Source: Bacillus sp. FSL K6-3431
GTDB taxonomy: Bacteria > Bacillota > Bacilli > Bacillales > Bacillaceae_C
Length of the DNA: 64,000 bases
Direction of reading: 5' to 3'
Assembly (NCBI RefSeq): GCF_038002605.1
Contig: NZ_JBBOCT010000001.1
Span: forward strand, 682,001 to 746,000
Program-made: the position numbers and the translations under genes
Shown here: one piece after another, positions 1-7,204 of the stretch
How the letters are laid out: the number at the start of each line of letters is the position of its first letter
Position numbering within the stretch: the first letter of the stretch is position 1
The notes under the pieces: generated by a model
The model's database searches: none
Seen by the model: only the letters and a program-made list of their open reading frames with translations
Told to the model about the DNA's origin: nothing

Positions 1-138
1 CAACACTTGAGCCTTGATCTTGCGATATGCTCCACAATGAGTCACCAGGTTGGACTTCATATGTAGTTGCGGATGCTCCTCCAGCTACAATACCTGTAAA
101 AGTTGCTACCGCTGCAAAAGCAATTAGAGTTTTTCTCA
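1..138 (-). CDS. Secreted LysM-domain protein, N-terminal part
   Basis: Only the first 46 codons lie in the window; the gene continues beyond base 1. Residues 1-24 are a classic signal peptide (MRKT, hydrophobic core, ASA cleavage region). They are followed directly by the start of a LysM peptidoglycan-binding module (TTYEVQPGDSLWSIS). LysM proteins of this layout are exported cell-wall hydrolases or wall-anchored proteins. The catalytic part is outside the window, so the enzyme type cannot be stated. A strong AGGAGG lies 6 bases before the ATG. Confidence 0.8.
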
Positions 139-295
139 TTCATATCCTCCTTTTTTTGTTAGCTAAGATTAACTAACACTGTCTAGACTAACAGAAAGTT
201 GTTGCAAAGGAATATCAATCAGATGTTCATCTAATTACAGTTTTATTTCATAGAATCAATTATTGGATTACTGTAGGATTATACCCGCAATCATT

Positions 296-1498
296 TTAGC
301 CATTATTATTTTGAGCAATCCCAATACTTTCCTTACTAGCTCTTATAGTAAAGATAATAACGATTAGGAAAAAACAGCTTGATATTCGAAATAAATGATC
401 AATTCCTACAAAATTTGCAATTCCACCAAAAATTAACCCACTCAAACCAATACCTAGGTCAATTGCAGAATAAAACATACCATTTGCTACTCCTCTTCGT
501 AATCTAGGGGTTTTGGCGAGTACCCACGCTTGAAGCGCCGGGATTAAAGAACCGTAACCCGCTCCAAAGAAAATACCTGAAATGACGATACCAACCCAAG
601 TGGTAGAGTAGGAAAGAACCCACATAGCGATGAATGTAAATAACGAGCAATATATTACCAATCCTTTTGGACCATTCCGATCAAACCATCTACCCGTAAT
701 TGGTCGAATGATTGTAGCCATCACTGCGTTTACTAGATAAAAAAGAAATATTTGTTTGATATCTCTTTCTTCCGCAAAAATCACGATAAACGTGACAATT
801 GTTCCATAACCAAAGGTTGCTAATAAAGTTACGAACGCGGGATACCAACTAGATTTCTCAATTAAGGAACCAAAAAAGGAAAACTTCACATCCTTACGCG
901 TCAATTTTTTCACGTCCTCAGGAGTTTTATACTCTATGAGGGATAACAAAATAAATGCAATCGTACCGAGTATAGCCGAAATAACAATAATTACAGAAAA
1001 GTTGTAGTTTTGATAAATATAAATGCCTAAACTAGGCGCGATGATCATACCTATTGTCATCGATAATCCAAAATAACCCATGCCCTCTCCTAGCCTAGAG
1101 TTAGGCACAACATCAACTGCAGCTGTTCCATTCACAGTTGTCGACCAGCCCCACATCACCCCGTGCGCCATACGGATTAGCATGAGAAGCATGACTATCT
1201 GAGTGAGTGGATAAATAATAGTCATTATTAATAATGCTGCGGCACCAAATAAAACAAGGTATTTTCTAGCACTAAACTCTAATAAATACCCAATAAACGG
1301 TCTGATGATCACAGCTCCAATCGAAAACATTGCTGTAATAAGGCCAATTTCAAATCCAGATGCACCCAATGATTTCACATACGGAGGTAATGTTGGAATC
1401 AACATTTGAAAGCTCATAAACACGAATAAATTCGCGATCACTATCATCGTAAAAGATTTAGTCCATAAACGTGCATTTAATTGTTTTATTCCTTGCAT
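296..1498 (-). CDS. MFS drug/metabolite efflux transporter
   Basis: A 400-residue protein with about 12 hydrophobic helices, the usual size of a major facilitator superfamily drug:proton antiporter. The first helices (residues 20-110) hold the loop between helices 2 and 3 (RPFIGYLLEFSARK). A conserved helix-5 region (GEGMGYFGLSMTIGMIIAPSLG) has the glycine/proline pattern of drug exporters. It acts in the cytoplasmic membrane; the substrate cannot be read from sequence. It is a single gene on the minus strand, oriented like the LysM gene, with about 157 bases between them. Confidence 0.8.
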   Translation of the reverse strand: MQGIKQLNARLWTKSFTMIVIANLFVFMSFQMLIPTLPPYVKSLGASGFEIGLITAMFSIGAVIIRPFIGYLLEFSARKYLVLFGAAALLIMTIIYPLTQIVMLLMLIRMAHGVMWGWSTTVNGTAAVDVVPNSRLGEGMGYFGLSMTIGMIIAPSLGIYIYQNYNFSVIIVISAILGTIAFILLSLIEYKTPEDVKKLTRKDVKFSFFGSLIEKSSWYPAFVTLLATFGYGTIVTFIVIFAEERDIKQIFLFYLVNAVMATIIRPITGRWFDRNGPKGLVIYCSLFTFIAMWVLSYSTTWVGIVISGIFFGAGYGSLIPALQAWVLAKTPRLRRGVANGMFYSAIDLGIGLSGLIFGGIANFVGIDHLFRISSCFFLIVIIFTIRASKESIGIAQNNNG

Positions 1499-1921
1499 GA
1501 TAGCACCTACATTTCCTTATAAATCAATGAATCTACTTATTCTTACATCTATTAAACATATAGCGAAAAAATAAAAAAAACAAGCAAACTAATTCGGATT
1601 ACGGAATATCGATAAATAGCTACATATAAAAAGGCGCCAGCGCCATGTAGGAAAAGGAAAATGCAATATCGGATAGACCGGATGTTCTAACCTGGCTCAC
1701 ACTGCACATCTCAGGTTAGATAAAGATGAGCCGCTTGGCGCGATAACTAAATTATATTTGTATCCCAAAGGTATACCCTTCTACTGGGACTAAATAATAC
1801 ATATTAACCTATTCTATAAAATCAGGGTAAATATACGTATCCATCGTAATTTTTTCCCTTCACGCGCTTGAAGAAGGTGTCTTCTTTCGGTAAACAGATA
1901 AATAATAAGACGCGACATCTA
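1499..1921. other. Host intergenic region with folded elements, left of attL
   Basis: No gene is visible. Bases 1621-1745 are rich in inverted repeats. TACAT/ATGTA encloses a GGCG/CGCC hairpin (1621-1649). CTAACCTG (1687-1694) pairs with CAGGTTAG (1712-1719). GGCTCA (1694-1699) could instead pair with TGAGCC (1727-1732), so the last two helices compete. GCGCCA at the left can close against TGGCGC at the right end. Before phage insertion this stretch lay directly upstream of the ABC-F gene now at 46611. It could be a leader RNA or an intergenic repeat; strand is unknown. Confidence 0.4.
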
Positions 1922-1946
1922 AAACATGCTATAATACTTTGGATAA
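1922..1946. other. attL core (25-bp direct repeat)
   Basis: This is an exact copy of 46561-46585. It contains TGC-TATAAT (1927-1935), an extended -10 promoter element, so an outward plus-strand promoter into the element's left end is retained here. Flanks differ from the right copy on both sides, as expected for attL and attR. Confidence 0.85.
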
Positions 1947-2057
1947 TCTATATGGTTAGTAAACGACATTAAATATACTGTTATAAATATTGATGTATCA
2001 ACGTTTTAAGTAAATTACCTTTTTTTATGCTTTGTAAAATAACCCTATCTTAATTAA

Positions 2058-2093
2058 GTAATTGGGGGTACTTTGGGGGCAGTTTTGGGTTGA
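2058..2093 (+). pseudogene. Remnant of a phage integrase 3' end
   Basis: Twelve codons ending in TGA read VIGGTLGAVLG, preceded by an in-frame TAA a little upstream. The intact integrase at the other end of the element finishes VGGTSGGGF in the same kind of G-rich sequence. GGTLGAV-type tails are common in Firmicute phage integrases (recalled, not searched). It suggests a scar of an earlier or replaced element at the same att site. Short and low-complexity, so chance similarity is possible. Confidence 0.35.
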
Positions 2094-2100
2094 ATATATT

Positions 2101-2117
2101 GTGGGCAGACGCTTACT
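2101..2117 (-). repeat. Diverged copy of the 18-bp tgagcgtctgtccacgca repeat
   Basis: The reverse complement reads agtaagcgtctgcccac and differs at two positions from the 18-bp sequence found exactly at 42984-43001 and 45313-45330. Copies sit near both ends of the element, a pattern seen with arm-type integrase sites; that role is inference. Confidence 0.35.
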
Positions 2118-2120
2118 TAA

Positions 2121-2150
2121 AATAAAAACCCCCTCTCAATCGAGAAGGGG
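2121..2150 (-). terminator. Rho-independent terminator
   Basis: Read on the minus strand, CCCCTTCTC pairs with GAGAGGGGG around a 4-base loop and is followed by TTTTTATTTT. It would stop leftward transcripts from the AraC gene region before they reach attL. Confidence 0.8.
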
Positions 2151-2245
2151 ATTTAATATTCAGGAGTATTTATTTAACTCCTATATAGACACTTGCAACT
2201 TTTATTTTGCACTATACACTCTCTTTAAATTCATTAATTAATCCT

Positions 2246-2428
2246 AAGAATCCCCCCAAATGATACTTTTTTCAAGGAGTAAACTATCTCTTATACTAAT
2301 ATCTAATACCATTGCTGTTACTTGAGATACAGCTAAATCTAATGCATAAGCGAATTGCTTTAGTCTTTCATGGTCGTATCGAGTAAATCGTGTTGATACT
2401 CGACTTCTTGTCCCACCAACTTTTATAA
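2246..2428 (-). pseudogene. Truncated hypothetical (ribbon-helix-helix-like) gene
   Basis: An open frame of about 58 codons reads KVGGTRSRVSTRF...SIIWGDS and ends in TAG. An in-frame TAG lies just upstream and there is no usable start codon or ribosome site, so the 5' end is gone. The basic, short-helix character (RVSTRFTRYDHERLKQFAYA) resembles small phage or plasmid DNA-binding proteins. Function unknown. Confidence 0.35.
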
Positions 2429-2461
2429 ACTATCGGTAGCTTAGTATTGAACAAAATATAC

Positions 2462-3835
2462 TTATTCCGATTCCAACACTCTCTTAGTGCCAAAATGGAT
2501 CCGAATGAGAGTATCTAGACTCACTTTACCATCCCGGATGATGAACTCCTCGAATCCTTTTCCAGTCCTGATATACGTCTCCTGCTGTTCAAACCATTTA
2601 CAAAATGCTTTTCCTGTCGGCTCCAGCATACGATGAAGCGCAGGCGTGACGACGTACAATCCTCCGTCGCAATCCATCAGGTTGATCCGTGGATCCTCTG
2701 TTATCGACACATCTTTCCCTGTAACGTCCATTTGAACCCCGTAAAAGAAGTCCTCGTCCGGTGCACCGCCGTTGTTATACGCCCGAATCCGCAAATCGGA
2801 GCGGTCAAATCCTTGCGTTAATGCCCAGGTGATCATGACGTCAAATGCTTCTTTCTTTACCTGATGCCATCTCCTACCCTTTTTGCCAACAGCTTTGTAA
2901 TAAGCTGCCCGGTACGGTTGCAGTTCAATAATCTCTTTGGTTTCCGTAATGACCGGTTCAATTGGAATGTAGATATCCATTTCGTGCAGCTCCGGCGGTA
3001 TACCGAGGTGGGTAGCGCAACGCAAGTCATAATGTTCCATGATCGGACCTGAAGCTGTTTGATACGACGAGCTTGGAAACCACTCCTTGAAAATATAGTC
3101 ATACGTCCGCCCAATTGACTCCCCGACCGGTCCAATTGCCGTAAACCTTGCATACTTCGTTTTTGATATGATCCGTGCTACTGTCCCGGGGGGCACGTGG
3201 TCTACACTTGTCACTTCGATTCCGATAAAATAAGTGAATCCGCTTTCGTCACGATCTACTGTCAATGCATAATCCATGTCTTTTTCCGGCTCTACCCGTA
3301 GATGTTCGATGCTGCCGAACGTATCCTTCCAATTATCGAAATATTGCTTCCATAAATCAGGCGATGCCAAACCTTCTTCCATTCGGCATTCGATGCCAAT
3401 CAATTTCATAGCTGGTTTCGTTACAATTACTTTAGGAGTATTATTTTCTACCATCGTTACGGCTCCTTTTCTCTGCTGTGCGAGATTAACAGCGTGGAAT
3501 GCGGGCAGGAGGAACCGTCTCCTCCGACATTTTTCTGGCGTTATGCCATACGCGCGTTTGAAAGCTCTTCCGAAAACGTCATGGGACTCAAAGCCGTAAT
3601 CATATGCGATGTCGGCGATTTTGTCCTTGCTTTGGCTAACCCGTTCGGCAGCCAGATGCAGTCTGCGGCCTCTTACATACGCCATGACCGTAGAGCCTGT
3701 AAACGCCACAAATACGCGAAAAAAATGTGATTTGGAGAAGCCAGCCAACGCTGCAAGCGTCTCACACGCAATGTCATCCTGCACATGCTCCTCAATATAA
3801 CGAAGTACAGATTGAATTCTTTGCTCATAATCCAT
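2462..3835 (-). CDS. AraC-family regulator with two effector-binding (GyrI-like) domains
   Basis: A transcriptional activator/repressor of 457 residues. Residues 1-110 are the double helix-turn-helix of AraC proteins (FSKSHFFRVF, then IADIAYDYGFESHDVFGRAF and GITPEKCRR). Residues about 130-290 and 300-450 look like two successive SRPBCC/GyrI-like small-molecule domains, the second beginning VITETKEIIELQPYRAAYYK; most relatives have one. The start at 3835 is chosen because GGAGGTGTACATTC precedes that ATG. By eye it is clearly richer in G+C than its neighbours, and it stands alone among decayed sequence, so recent transfer is likely. The ligand is unknown. Confidence 0.82.
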   Translation of the reverse strand: MDYEQRIQSVLRYIEEHVQDDIACETLAALAGFSKSHFFRVFVAFTGSTVMAYVRGRRLHLAAERVSQSKDKIADIAYDYGFESHDVFGRAFKRAYGITPEKCRRRRFLLPAFHAVNLAQQRKGAVTMVENNTPKVIVTKPAMKLIGIECRMEEGLASPDLWKQYFDNWKDTFGSIEHLRVEPEKDMDYALTVDRDESGFTYFIGIEVTSVDHVPPGTVARIISKTKYARFTAIGPVGESIGRTYDYIFKEWFPSSSYQTASGPIMEHYDLRCATHLGIPPELHEMDIYIPIEPVITETKEIIELQPYRAAYYKAVGKKGRRWHQVKKEAFDVMITWALTQGFDRSDLRIRAYNNGGAPDEDFFYGVQMDVTGKDVSITEDPRINLMDCDGGLYVVTPALHRMLEPTGKAFCKWFEQQETYIRTGKGFEEFIIRDGKVSLDTLIRIHFGTKRVLESE

Positions 3836-4040
3836 GAATGTACACCTCCACGGTATTGATTGTATCATGGTAAACGATTAGGCTTCTCGATGTTTTTTCT
3901 CTTATTCCGTTTTATTTATCAGGGCTTAAATAGTTTTCGTTGCCTTAATGGCAATTATATATCTACCTCAACTTGATAATCTTAGTTCTTTTCTTATAGG
4001 AATTGCGTATGAAATGCATCGAGAACTTCTGCTTAATACA

Positions 4041-4078
4041 AATCAAACCCTAACTGTCTTAATAGTTAGGGTTTGATT
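4041..4078. terminator. Bidirectional terminator, 15-bp perfect inverted repeat
   Basis: AATCAAACCCTAACT and AGTTAGGGTTTGATT are perfect complements around an 8-base loop (4056-4063). It separates the AraC gene from the decayed methyltransferase and the cassette array. Confidence 0.75.
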
Positions 4079-4099
4079 TATTCATTTCGGATTCATATA

Positions 4100-4313
4100 T
4101 TATTTTCTAACAGTTTCATAAATGATTTTCTGGTTACCATTACTCGGTTGTTTACCATATTCGAAATCCGCAGATATTACAACGTCAGAAAAACCCACAC
4201 TCTCTAACACGAATTTGAATTCCTCTACTCCATACCAACGTAATGCAAACCGTTGTAATTCAGTTTGAATTAATTCGCCGTAACGCCATTTCTCGTATTT
4301 GAGATAAGAAACT
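4100..4313 (-). pseudogene. C-terminal fragment of a class I SAM-dependent methyltransferase
   Basis: About 70 codons are open on the minus strand. The residues QTELQRFALRWYGVEEFKF and VLESVGFSDVVIS have the look of the last helix and strands of class I methyltransferases, where a small-molecule binding segment precedes a GF-type turn. There is no start codon, and the SAM-binding half is absent: sequence to the right (4318 on) belongs to the cassette repeat. It looks as if the cassette array joined at the expense of this gene's 5' part. Confidence 0.5.
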
Positions 4314-4319
4314 TTGTAT

Positions 4320-4537
4320 TGACTAAAAATATCCGATTAAACTTGTTGGATTGTGTACGTTTTAATTTTTAACAAAAAGGCCTTCCAAATTAAGAGGAGG
4401 TTATCGCAATGTGAGAAAAAAGGAGGGTTGATAACCGTATTGCTTATAACGTTTTTCTTAAACCTATTCTGGCTATTCTTATGAGATAATAAAGTGTAAG
4501 AATATCTTTGTTCAACTAACTGGCAGTTTAGTTGAAG
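4320..4537. repeat. Long cassette repeat, copy A (about 215 bp)
   Basis: This aligns along its length with 5285-5496, with substitutions and a few gaps. Shared features in order: an A/T-rich block, an imperfect hairpin around AATTAAGAGGAGG followed on the minus strand by a T-run, aatgtgagaaaaaaggagg, a TTG-start mini-ORF of hydrophobic residues (TFFLNL core), and the terminal hairpin repeat. The two copies flank the first acetyltransferase gene as direct repeats. Confidence 0.75.
4511..4536. repeat. Cassette hairpin repeat 1
   Basis: TTCAACTAA (4511-4519) and TTAGTTGAA (4528-4536) are a perfect 9-bp inverted repeat around CTGGCAGT. It lies 74 bases upstream of the first GNAT gene and is the right end of long repeat copy A. 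Confidence 0.8.
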
Positions 4538-4610
4538 AAAAAGTATTACTATTATTTGTTAATCGATGATAGAATAAATAAAATTTAGGTTTTGAACAGG
4601 AGAGTGTTTT

Positions 4611-5132
4611 ATGCGGGAAAATCTATATTTAACAAAACCATCAGTAGATTTAGAGGGGGAATATCTCTCATTTTATAAAGAATGGTTAGATAGTGGGGAG
4701 AATATGATACCTTGGGTTATAGAAAAAGACCCATCAAACTTTGAGAAGATGGTTCAGTTTTTAATAGATAACGAAAAGGGTGTAAATCTCCCAGAAGGAT
4801 GGGTACCTGATTCGACTTATTGGTTACTAAACAATGATAGAAGAATAATTGGGGTTGTAAATATACGTCATCAATTATCAGAGTTTTTATTGAATAGTGG
4901 TGGGCATATTGGCTATGGTATTCGGCCTTCTGAAAGACGAAAAGGTTTTGCCACTAAACTCTTGTCTTTATCTCTTGAAAAATCTAAAGATTTAGGCATT
5001 AATAAGGTTCTGGTTGTATGCGATAAAACTAATATAGGTTCGTTTAAAGTTATTACTAAAAATGGCGGAAATCCCGATTCGGACTTTATAGAGGAAAATG
5101 GAAACATTGTAAAAAGATTTTGGATAGAATGA
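4611..5132 (+). CDS. GNAT family N-acetyltransferase
   Basis: A 173-residue enzyme of the Gcn5-related fold, transferring acetyl from acetyl-CoA to an unknown amine. The acetyl-CoA binding motif A is clear: GYGIRPSERRKGFATKLL (about residues 103-120), with the R-R-K-G-F-A turn that holds the pyrophosphate. It is followed by VVCDKTNIGSFKVITKNGG, the usual N-x-x-S-x-x-x-x-x-x-x-G pattern. The length is complete for the family. AGGAGAG precedes the ATG. First gene of the cassette array; hairpin repeats lie on both sides. Confidence 0.88.
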   Translation: MRENLYLTKPSVDLEGEYLSFYKEWLDSGENMIPWVIEKDPSNFEKMVQFLIDNEKGVNLPEGWVPDSTYWLLNNDRRIIGVVNIRHQLSEFLLNSGGHIGYGIRPSERRKGFATKLLSLSLEKSKDLGINKVLVVCDKTNIGSFKVITKNGGNPDSDFIEENGNIVKRFWIE

Positions 5133-5143
5133 TAAACAATATT

Positions 5144-5181
5144 TTCTTATTGAACTATCGCGTGCTTTAGTTCAATAAGAA
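5144..5181. repeat. Cassette hairpin repeat 2
   Basis: A perfect 14-bp inverted repeat TTCTTATTGAACTA / TAGTTCAATAAGAA surrounds TCGCGTGCTT. It has the GTGC-type core. It starts 11 bases after the GNAT stop codon and leads straight into a second shared block, agagaccgccaattaaaagc, also present at 9197-9216. Confidence 0.8.
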
Positions 5182-5201
5182 GAGACCGCCAATTAAAAGC
5201 T

Positions 5202-5240
5202 AAAGCGACCCATCCACATAGGACAGGGCGCTTTGTCTTA
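5202..5240 (+). terminator. Terminator after first GNAT cassette
   Basis: AAAGCG...CCC pairs with GGG...CGCTTT (5202-5234) and is followed by a T-rich tract. The same terminator design, with AGCGACC/GGTCGCT, recurs at 9222-9256 at the end of the array. Confidence 0.6.
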
Positions 5241-5284
5241 TTTACTGTACATCCGATGTTTTCACCCACGAATAAATCTCTTTA

Positions 5285-5496
5285 AGTAAAACTCTATCCG
5301 GTTTAACTTGCTGGATCGTGTATGTCTTATTTTTTATGAAAAAAAGCCCCCTCAATTAAGAGGAGGCTCGCGCAAATGTGAGAAAAAAGGAGGATTGGTA
5401 TCAGTATTGCTCATGACGTTTTTCTTAAACCTACCTGGGCTAACAATGTGTAAAAATATCTTTGTTCAACTGACTGGGCTGTTTAGTTCAATAAAC
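5285..5496. repeat. Long cassette repeat, copy B (about 210 bp)
   Basis: Diverged direct repeat of 4320-4537. In this copy the TTG-start mini-ORF (5392 on) stays open for about 36 codons and reads through the hairpin repeat itself. The imperfect hairpin GCCCCCTC/GAGGAGGC followed, on the minus strand, by a T-run could terminate leftward transcription. Confidence 0.75.
5465..5491. repeat. Cassette hairpin repeat 3 (mosaic halves)
   Basis: The left half TTCAACTGA is of the type seen in repeats 1 and 8, while the right half TTTAGTTCAATAAA matches the right half of repeat 2. The two halves therefore pair imperfectly, as expected if recombination joined halves from different copies at the core CTGGGCTG. 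Confidence 0.65.
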
Positions 5497-5565
5497 TTTT
5501 AGAGGAGAATTATGTATAAACACGAATAAATACATTATTACCCTATAACTAAGGAAGGTGACTCT

Positions 5566-6001
5566 ATGTTGGAGTTTATTGAGCTAAATAATGAAGGACT
5601 CGAAATTTTAGAAGAGTGGTATAAAGATAAAGAGGTATTGAATAGACTGGGGGGCAAATTACCTTTGCAGCGATGGTTCCAGTATGTGCAACAAAACCCA
5701 AATTATTTTGCATGGATGGTATTTGAAAAAAATAGTCCAGTTGGACAAATCGAAGTCGAAATTTATTCTTATAATTCTGCTTCAATAGGTATTATGACGA
5801 ACCCTCCGTAATAAAGGATATGGTAAGAAGATGTTAAATACCTTGATTCAAAAATCAGAGCTTTCTTCTGTTCAAATTATTAAAGTAAGTATAGAACCTG
5901 ATAATATAGCAAGTCTCCATTGTTTTAAACAAGCTGGTTTTATCGAAGAAGGCTTAGACAAAGAAGGATTTATAACCTTGTCATTAAACCTTAACAAATA
6001 G
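5566..6001 (+). pseudogene. GNAT family N-acetyltransferase, frameshifted
   Basis: The first frame runs from ATG 5566 to a TAA at 5809-5811. The rest of the protein continues in another frame from about 5807 to the TAG at 5999-6001. The junction is at accctccgtaat: removing one C would restore NP-RNKGYGKKM, exactly the acetyl-CoA motif (R-N-K-G-Y-G). The repaired product would be about 144 residues, ending IEPDNIASLHCFKQAGFIEEG, a typical GNAT C-terminus. As it stands the enzyme cannot bind acetyl-CoA. A sequencing error cannot be excluded. Confidence 0.8.
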
Positions 6002-6017
6002 TCAGAAAGAGGTGTTT

Positions 6018-6034
6018 CTTCAACTAACGGGTGC
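6018..6034. repeat. Cassette hairpin repeat 4 (left half conserved)
   Basis: CTTCAACTAACGGGTGC matches the consensus left arm and core. The right side (gatgcttcgaagg) is unrelated to the usual right arm. It begins 17 bases after the frameshifted GNAT gene. Confidence 0.6.
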
Positions 6035-6060
6035 GATGCTTCGAAGGAGTAAAGCGTTTT

Positions 6061-6097
6061 TCTTATTCAATTAACGGGGCAAGATTGTGTAATAAGA
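6061..6097. repeat. Cassette hairpin repeat 5
   Basis: TCTTATT (6061-6067) pairs with AATAAGA (6091-6097). The core TTCAATTAACGGGGCA matches the consensus, and the inner right arm has drifted. It lies only 27 bases after repeat 4, so an empty or deleted cassette may have sat between them. Confidence 0.6.
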
Positions 6098-6183
6098 TTA
6101 GTTTATTGAATATTGAAACACCATAGTAATTATATTCGTATATATAAGTAATTAAAATCAGTTTCAAGGGGAGTTGCTGCTTT

Positions 6184-6624
6184 ATTAAAAGGTTTTTATA
6201 TTATTTCGGTTGGACAGTCGTTATTGGATTTATTATTTACTTGGGAACTAAATATCAGGTTCGATTGGAAGAAGGAGCTAGTAAGTATTTCGATCTAATG
6301 CCTGTTGTATTATTTAATTCAATATATCCTTTTGTTATTGGAATTTTTCTGAGATTACCAAAGTTGATAATTGAAATTAAACAGCAAAAACAATGGACAT
6401 TTGATTGGGTTAAGTTTATTGCAATTGGAATCCCGTCTCTTTATATAGCAATGATACCAATTTTGTCTATTTATTTCGGGATGAATTTATTATTCACAAA
6501 AGAGTTTCTGTTTCTGCTGTTAGGAAGTGCTACATTCACATCAACAGCTGGTATTGTATTTGGTTATGTTTTGTTAGATAGCTTAAAGAATAACAATTCC
6601 TCAACTAACGGGGCAGGTTTGTAG
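6184..6624 (+). CDS. Small integral membrane protein with damaged or unusual start
   Basis: The frame encodes up to four hydrophobic helices (YYFGWTVVIGFIIYLG at the start, then PVVLFNSIYPFVIGIFL, FIAIGIPSLYIAMIPILSIYFG and FLFLLLGSATFTSTAGIVFGYVLL). An ATG is missing at the 5' end. AAGGGGAG at 6166-6173 would suit TTG 6174, but that frame closes after four codons; deleting one T near 6183 would join it to this frame. Otherwise ATT 6184 or the internal TTG 6241 must be used. The last residues STNGAGL are encoded by a hairpin repeat. No family recognised. Confidence 0.6.
   Translation: MKRFLYYFGWTVVIGFIIYLGTKYQVRLEEGASKYFDLMPVVLFNSIYPFVIGIFLRLPKLIIEIKQQKQWTFDWVKFIAIGIPSLYIAMIPILSIYFGMNLLFTKEFLFLLLGSATFTSTAGIVFGYVLLDSLKNNNSSTNGAGL
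6601..6620. repeat. Cassette hairpin repeat 6 (within coding sequence)
   Basis: TCAACTAACGGGGCAGGTTT matches the left arm and core; the right arm is degenerate (tttgtagaaattag). The preceding gene reads through it and stops at TAG 6622-6624. Confidence 0.65.
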
Positions 6625-6691
6625 AAATTAGAACCCTGTAAAAGAATTAGGCTTAATTTAGAAAATCATGAACAACATGGGAGCGTAATAA

Positions 6692-6964
6692 ATGGAGAAA
6701 ACAAATAGTAAGTCTGTTGCTGCATTAACATTAGGGGTACTTTCATTAATTATACCTTTTATCGGTTTAATTCTCGGGGTAATTGGAATAGTTCTATCAT
6801 CTAAAAGTATTACGGAAATTGATAATTCAAATGAAATTGGTAGGGGTTTAGCTATCTCTGGTAAGGTTTGTAGCATTGTAGGTATATGTCTTCAAATTAT
6901 TATGATTTTATTCGTTATTTTATCATTTGTATTATTTAATACTACCACCTTTGAGTTGCAATAA
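6692..6964 (+). CDS. DUF4190-type small membrane protein
   Basis: A 90-residue protein with two transmembrane helices (about residues 9-37 and 53-84) joined by a short polar loop. The pattern SVAALTLGVLSLIIPFIG, GVIGIVLSSKS and EIGRGLAISGKVCSIVGI is that of the DUF4190 family, found in many Firmicutes, often in tandem copies; no molecular function is established. GGGAG lies upstream of the ATG. It occupies one cassette of the array between repeats 6 and 7. Confidence 0.75.
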   Translation: MEKTNSKSVAALTLGVLSLIIPFIGLILGVIGIVLSSKSITEIDNSNEIGRGLAISGKVCSIVGICLQIIMILFVILSFVLFNTTTFELQ

Positions 6965-6968
6965 TTGC

Positions 6969-6990
6969 ATTAACAGGTGCTTTACTTGAA
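6969..6990. repeat. Cassette hairpin repeat 7
   Basis: ATTAACAGGTGCTTTACTTGAA has the GGTGC-type core as in repeats 2 and 11. It is followed, as those are, by a block with GAGGAGATC...AAAGCGA. The left arm is poorly preserved. It starts five bases after the DUF4190 stop. Confidence 0.55.
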
Positions 6991-7055
6991 CCAGAGGAGA
7001 TCATCAATAACAATCTAAAAAAGCGAACCGTCCATATAAGTCGCTATTAACCGTT

Positions 7056-7084
7056 AAGCCCGGTACAGACTGGGCATTTTTTAT
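7056..7084 (+). terminator. Terminator after DUF4190 cassette
   Basis: GCCC...GGGC hairpin (7058-7075) followed by ATTTTTTAT. It would end plus-strand transcription before the nucleotidyltransferase gene. Confidence 0.55.
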
Positions 7085-7112
7085 ACGATAATAATGTGTA
7101 AAAATATCTTTG

Positions 7113-7139
7113 TTCAACTAACGCGGCAGTTTAGTTGAA
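7113..7139. repeat. Cassette hairpin repeat 8
   Basis: Perfect 9-bp arms TTCAACTAA (7113-7121) and TTAGTTGAA (7131-7139) around CGCGGCAGT. The 28 bases to its left (ataataatgtgtaaaaatatctttg) repeat the right end of long repeat B. Confidence 0.8.
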
Positions 7140-7204
7140 GAATGATTTGCATCCGAAGTTAAAGAATAACTAATGAAATACATTTTACAAGGAGTAATTT
7201 TAAA

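Noticed and set aside
2857..3730. Several open frames overlapping the AraC gene on both strands
   Set aside because: They are by-products of its higher G+C content; no ribosome sites or recognisable domains, whereas the AraC frame has both.
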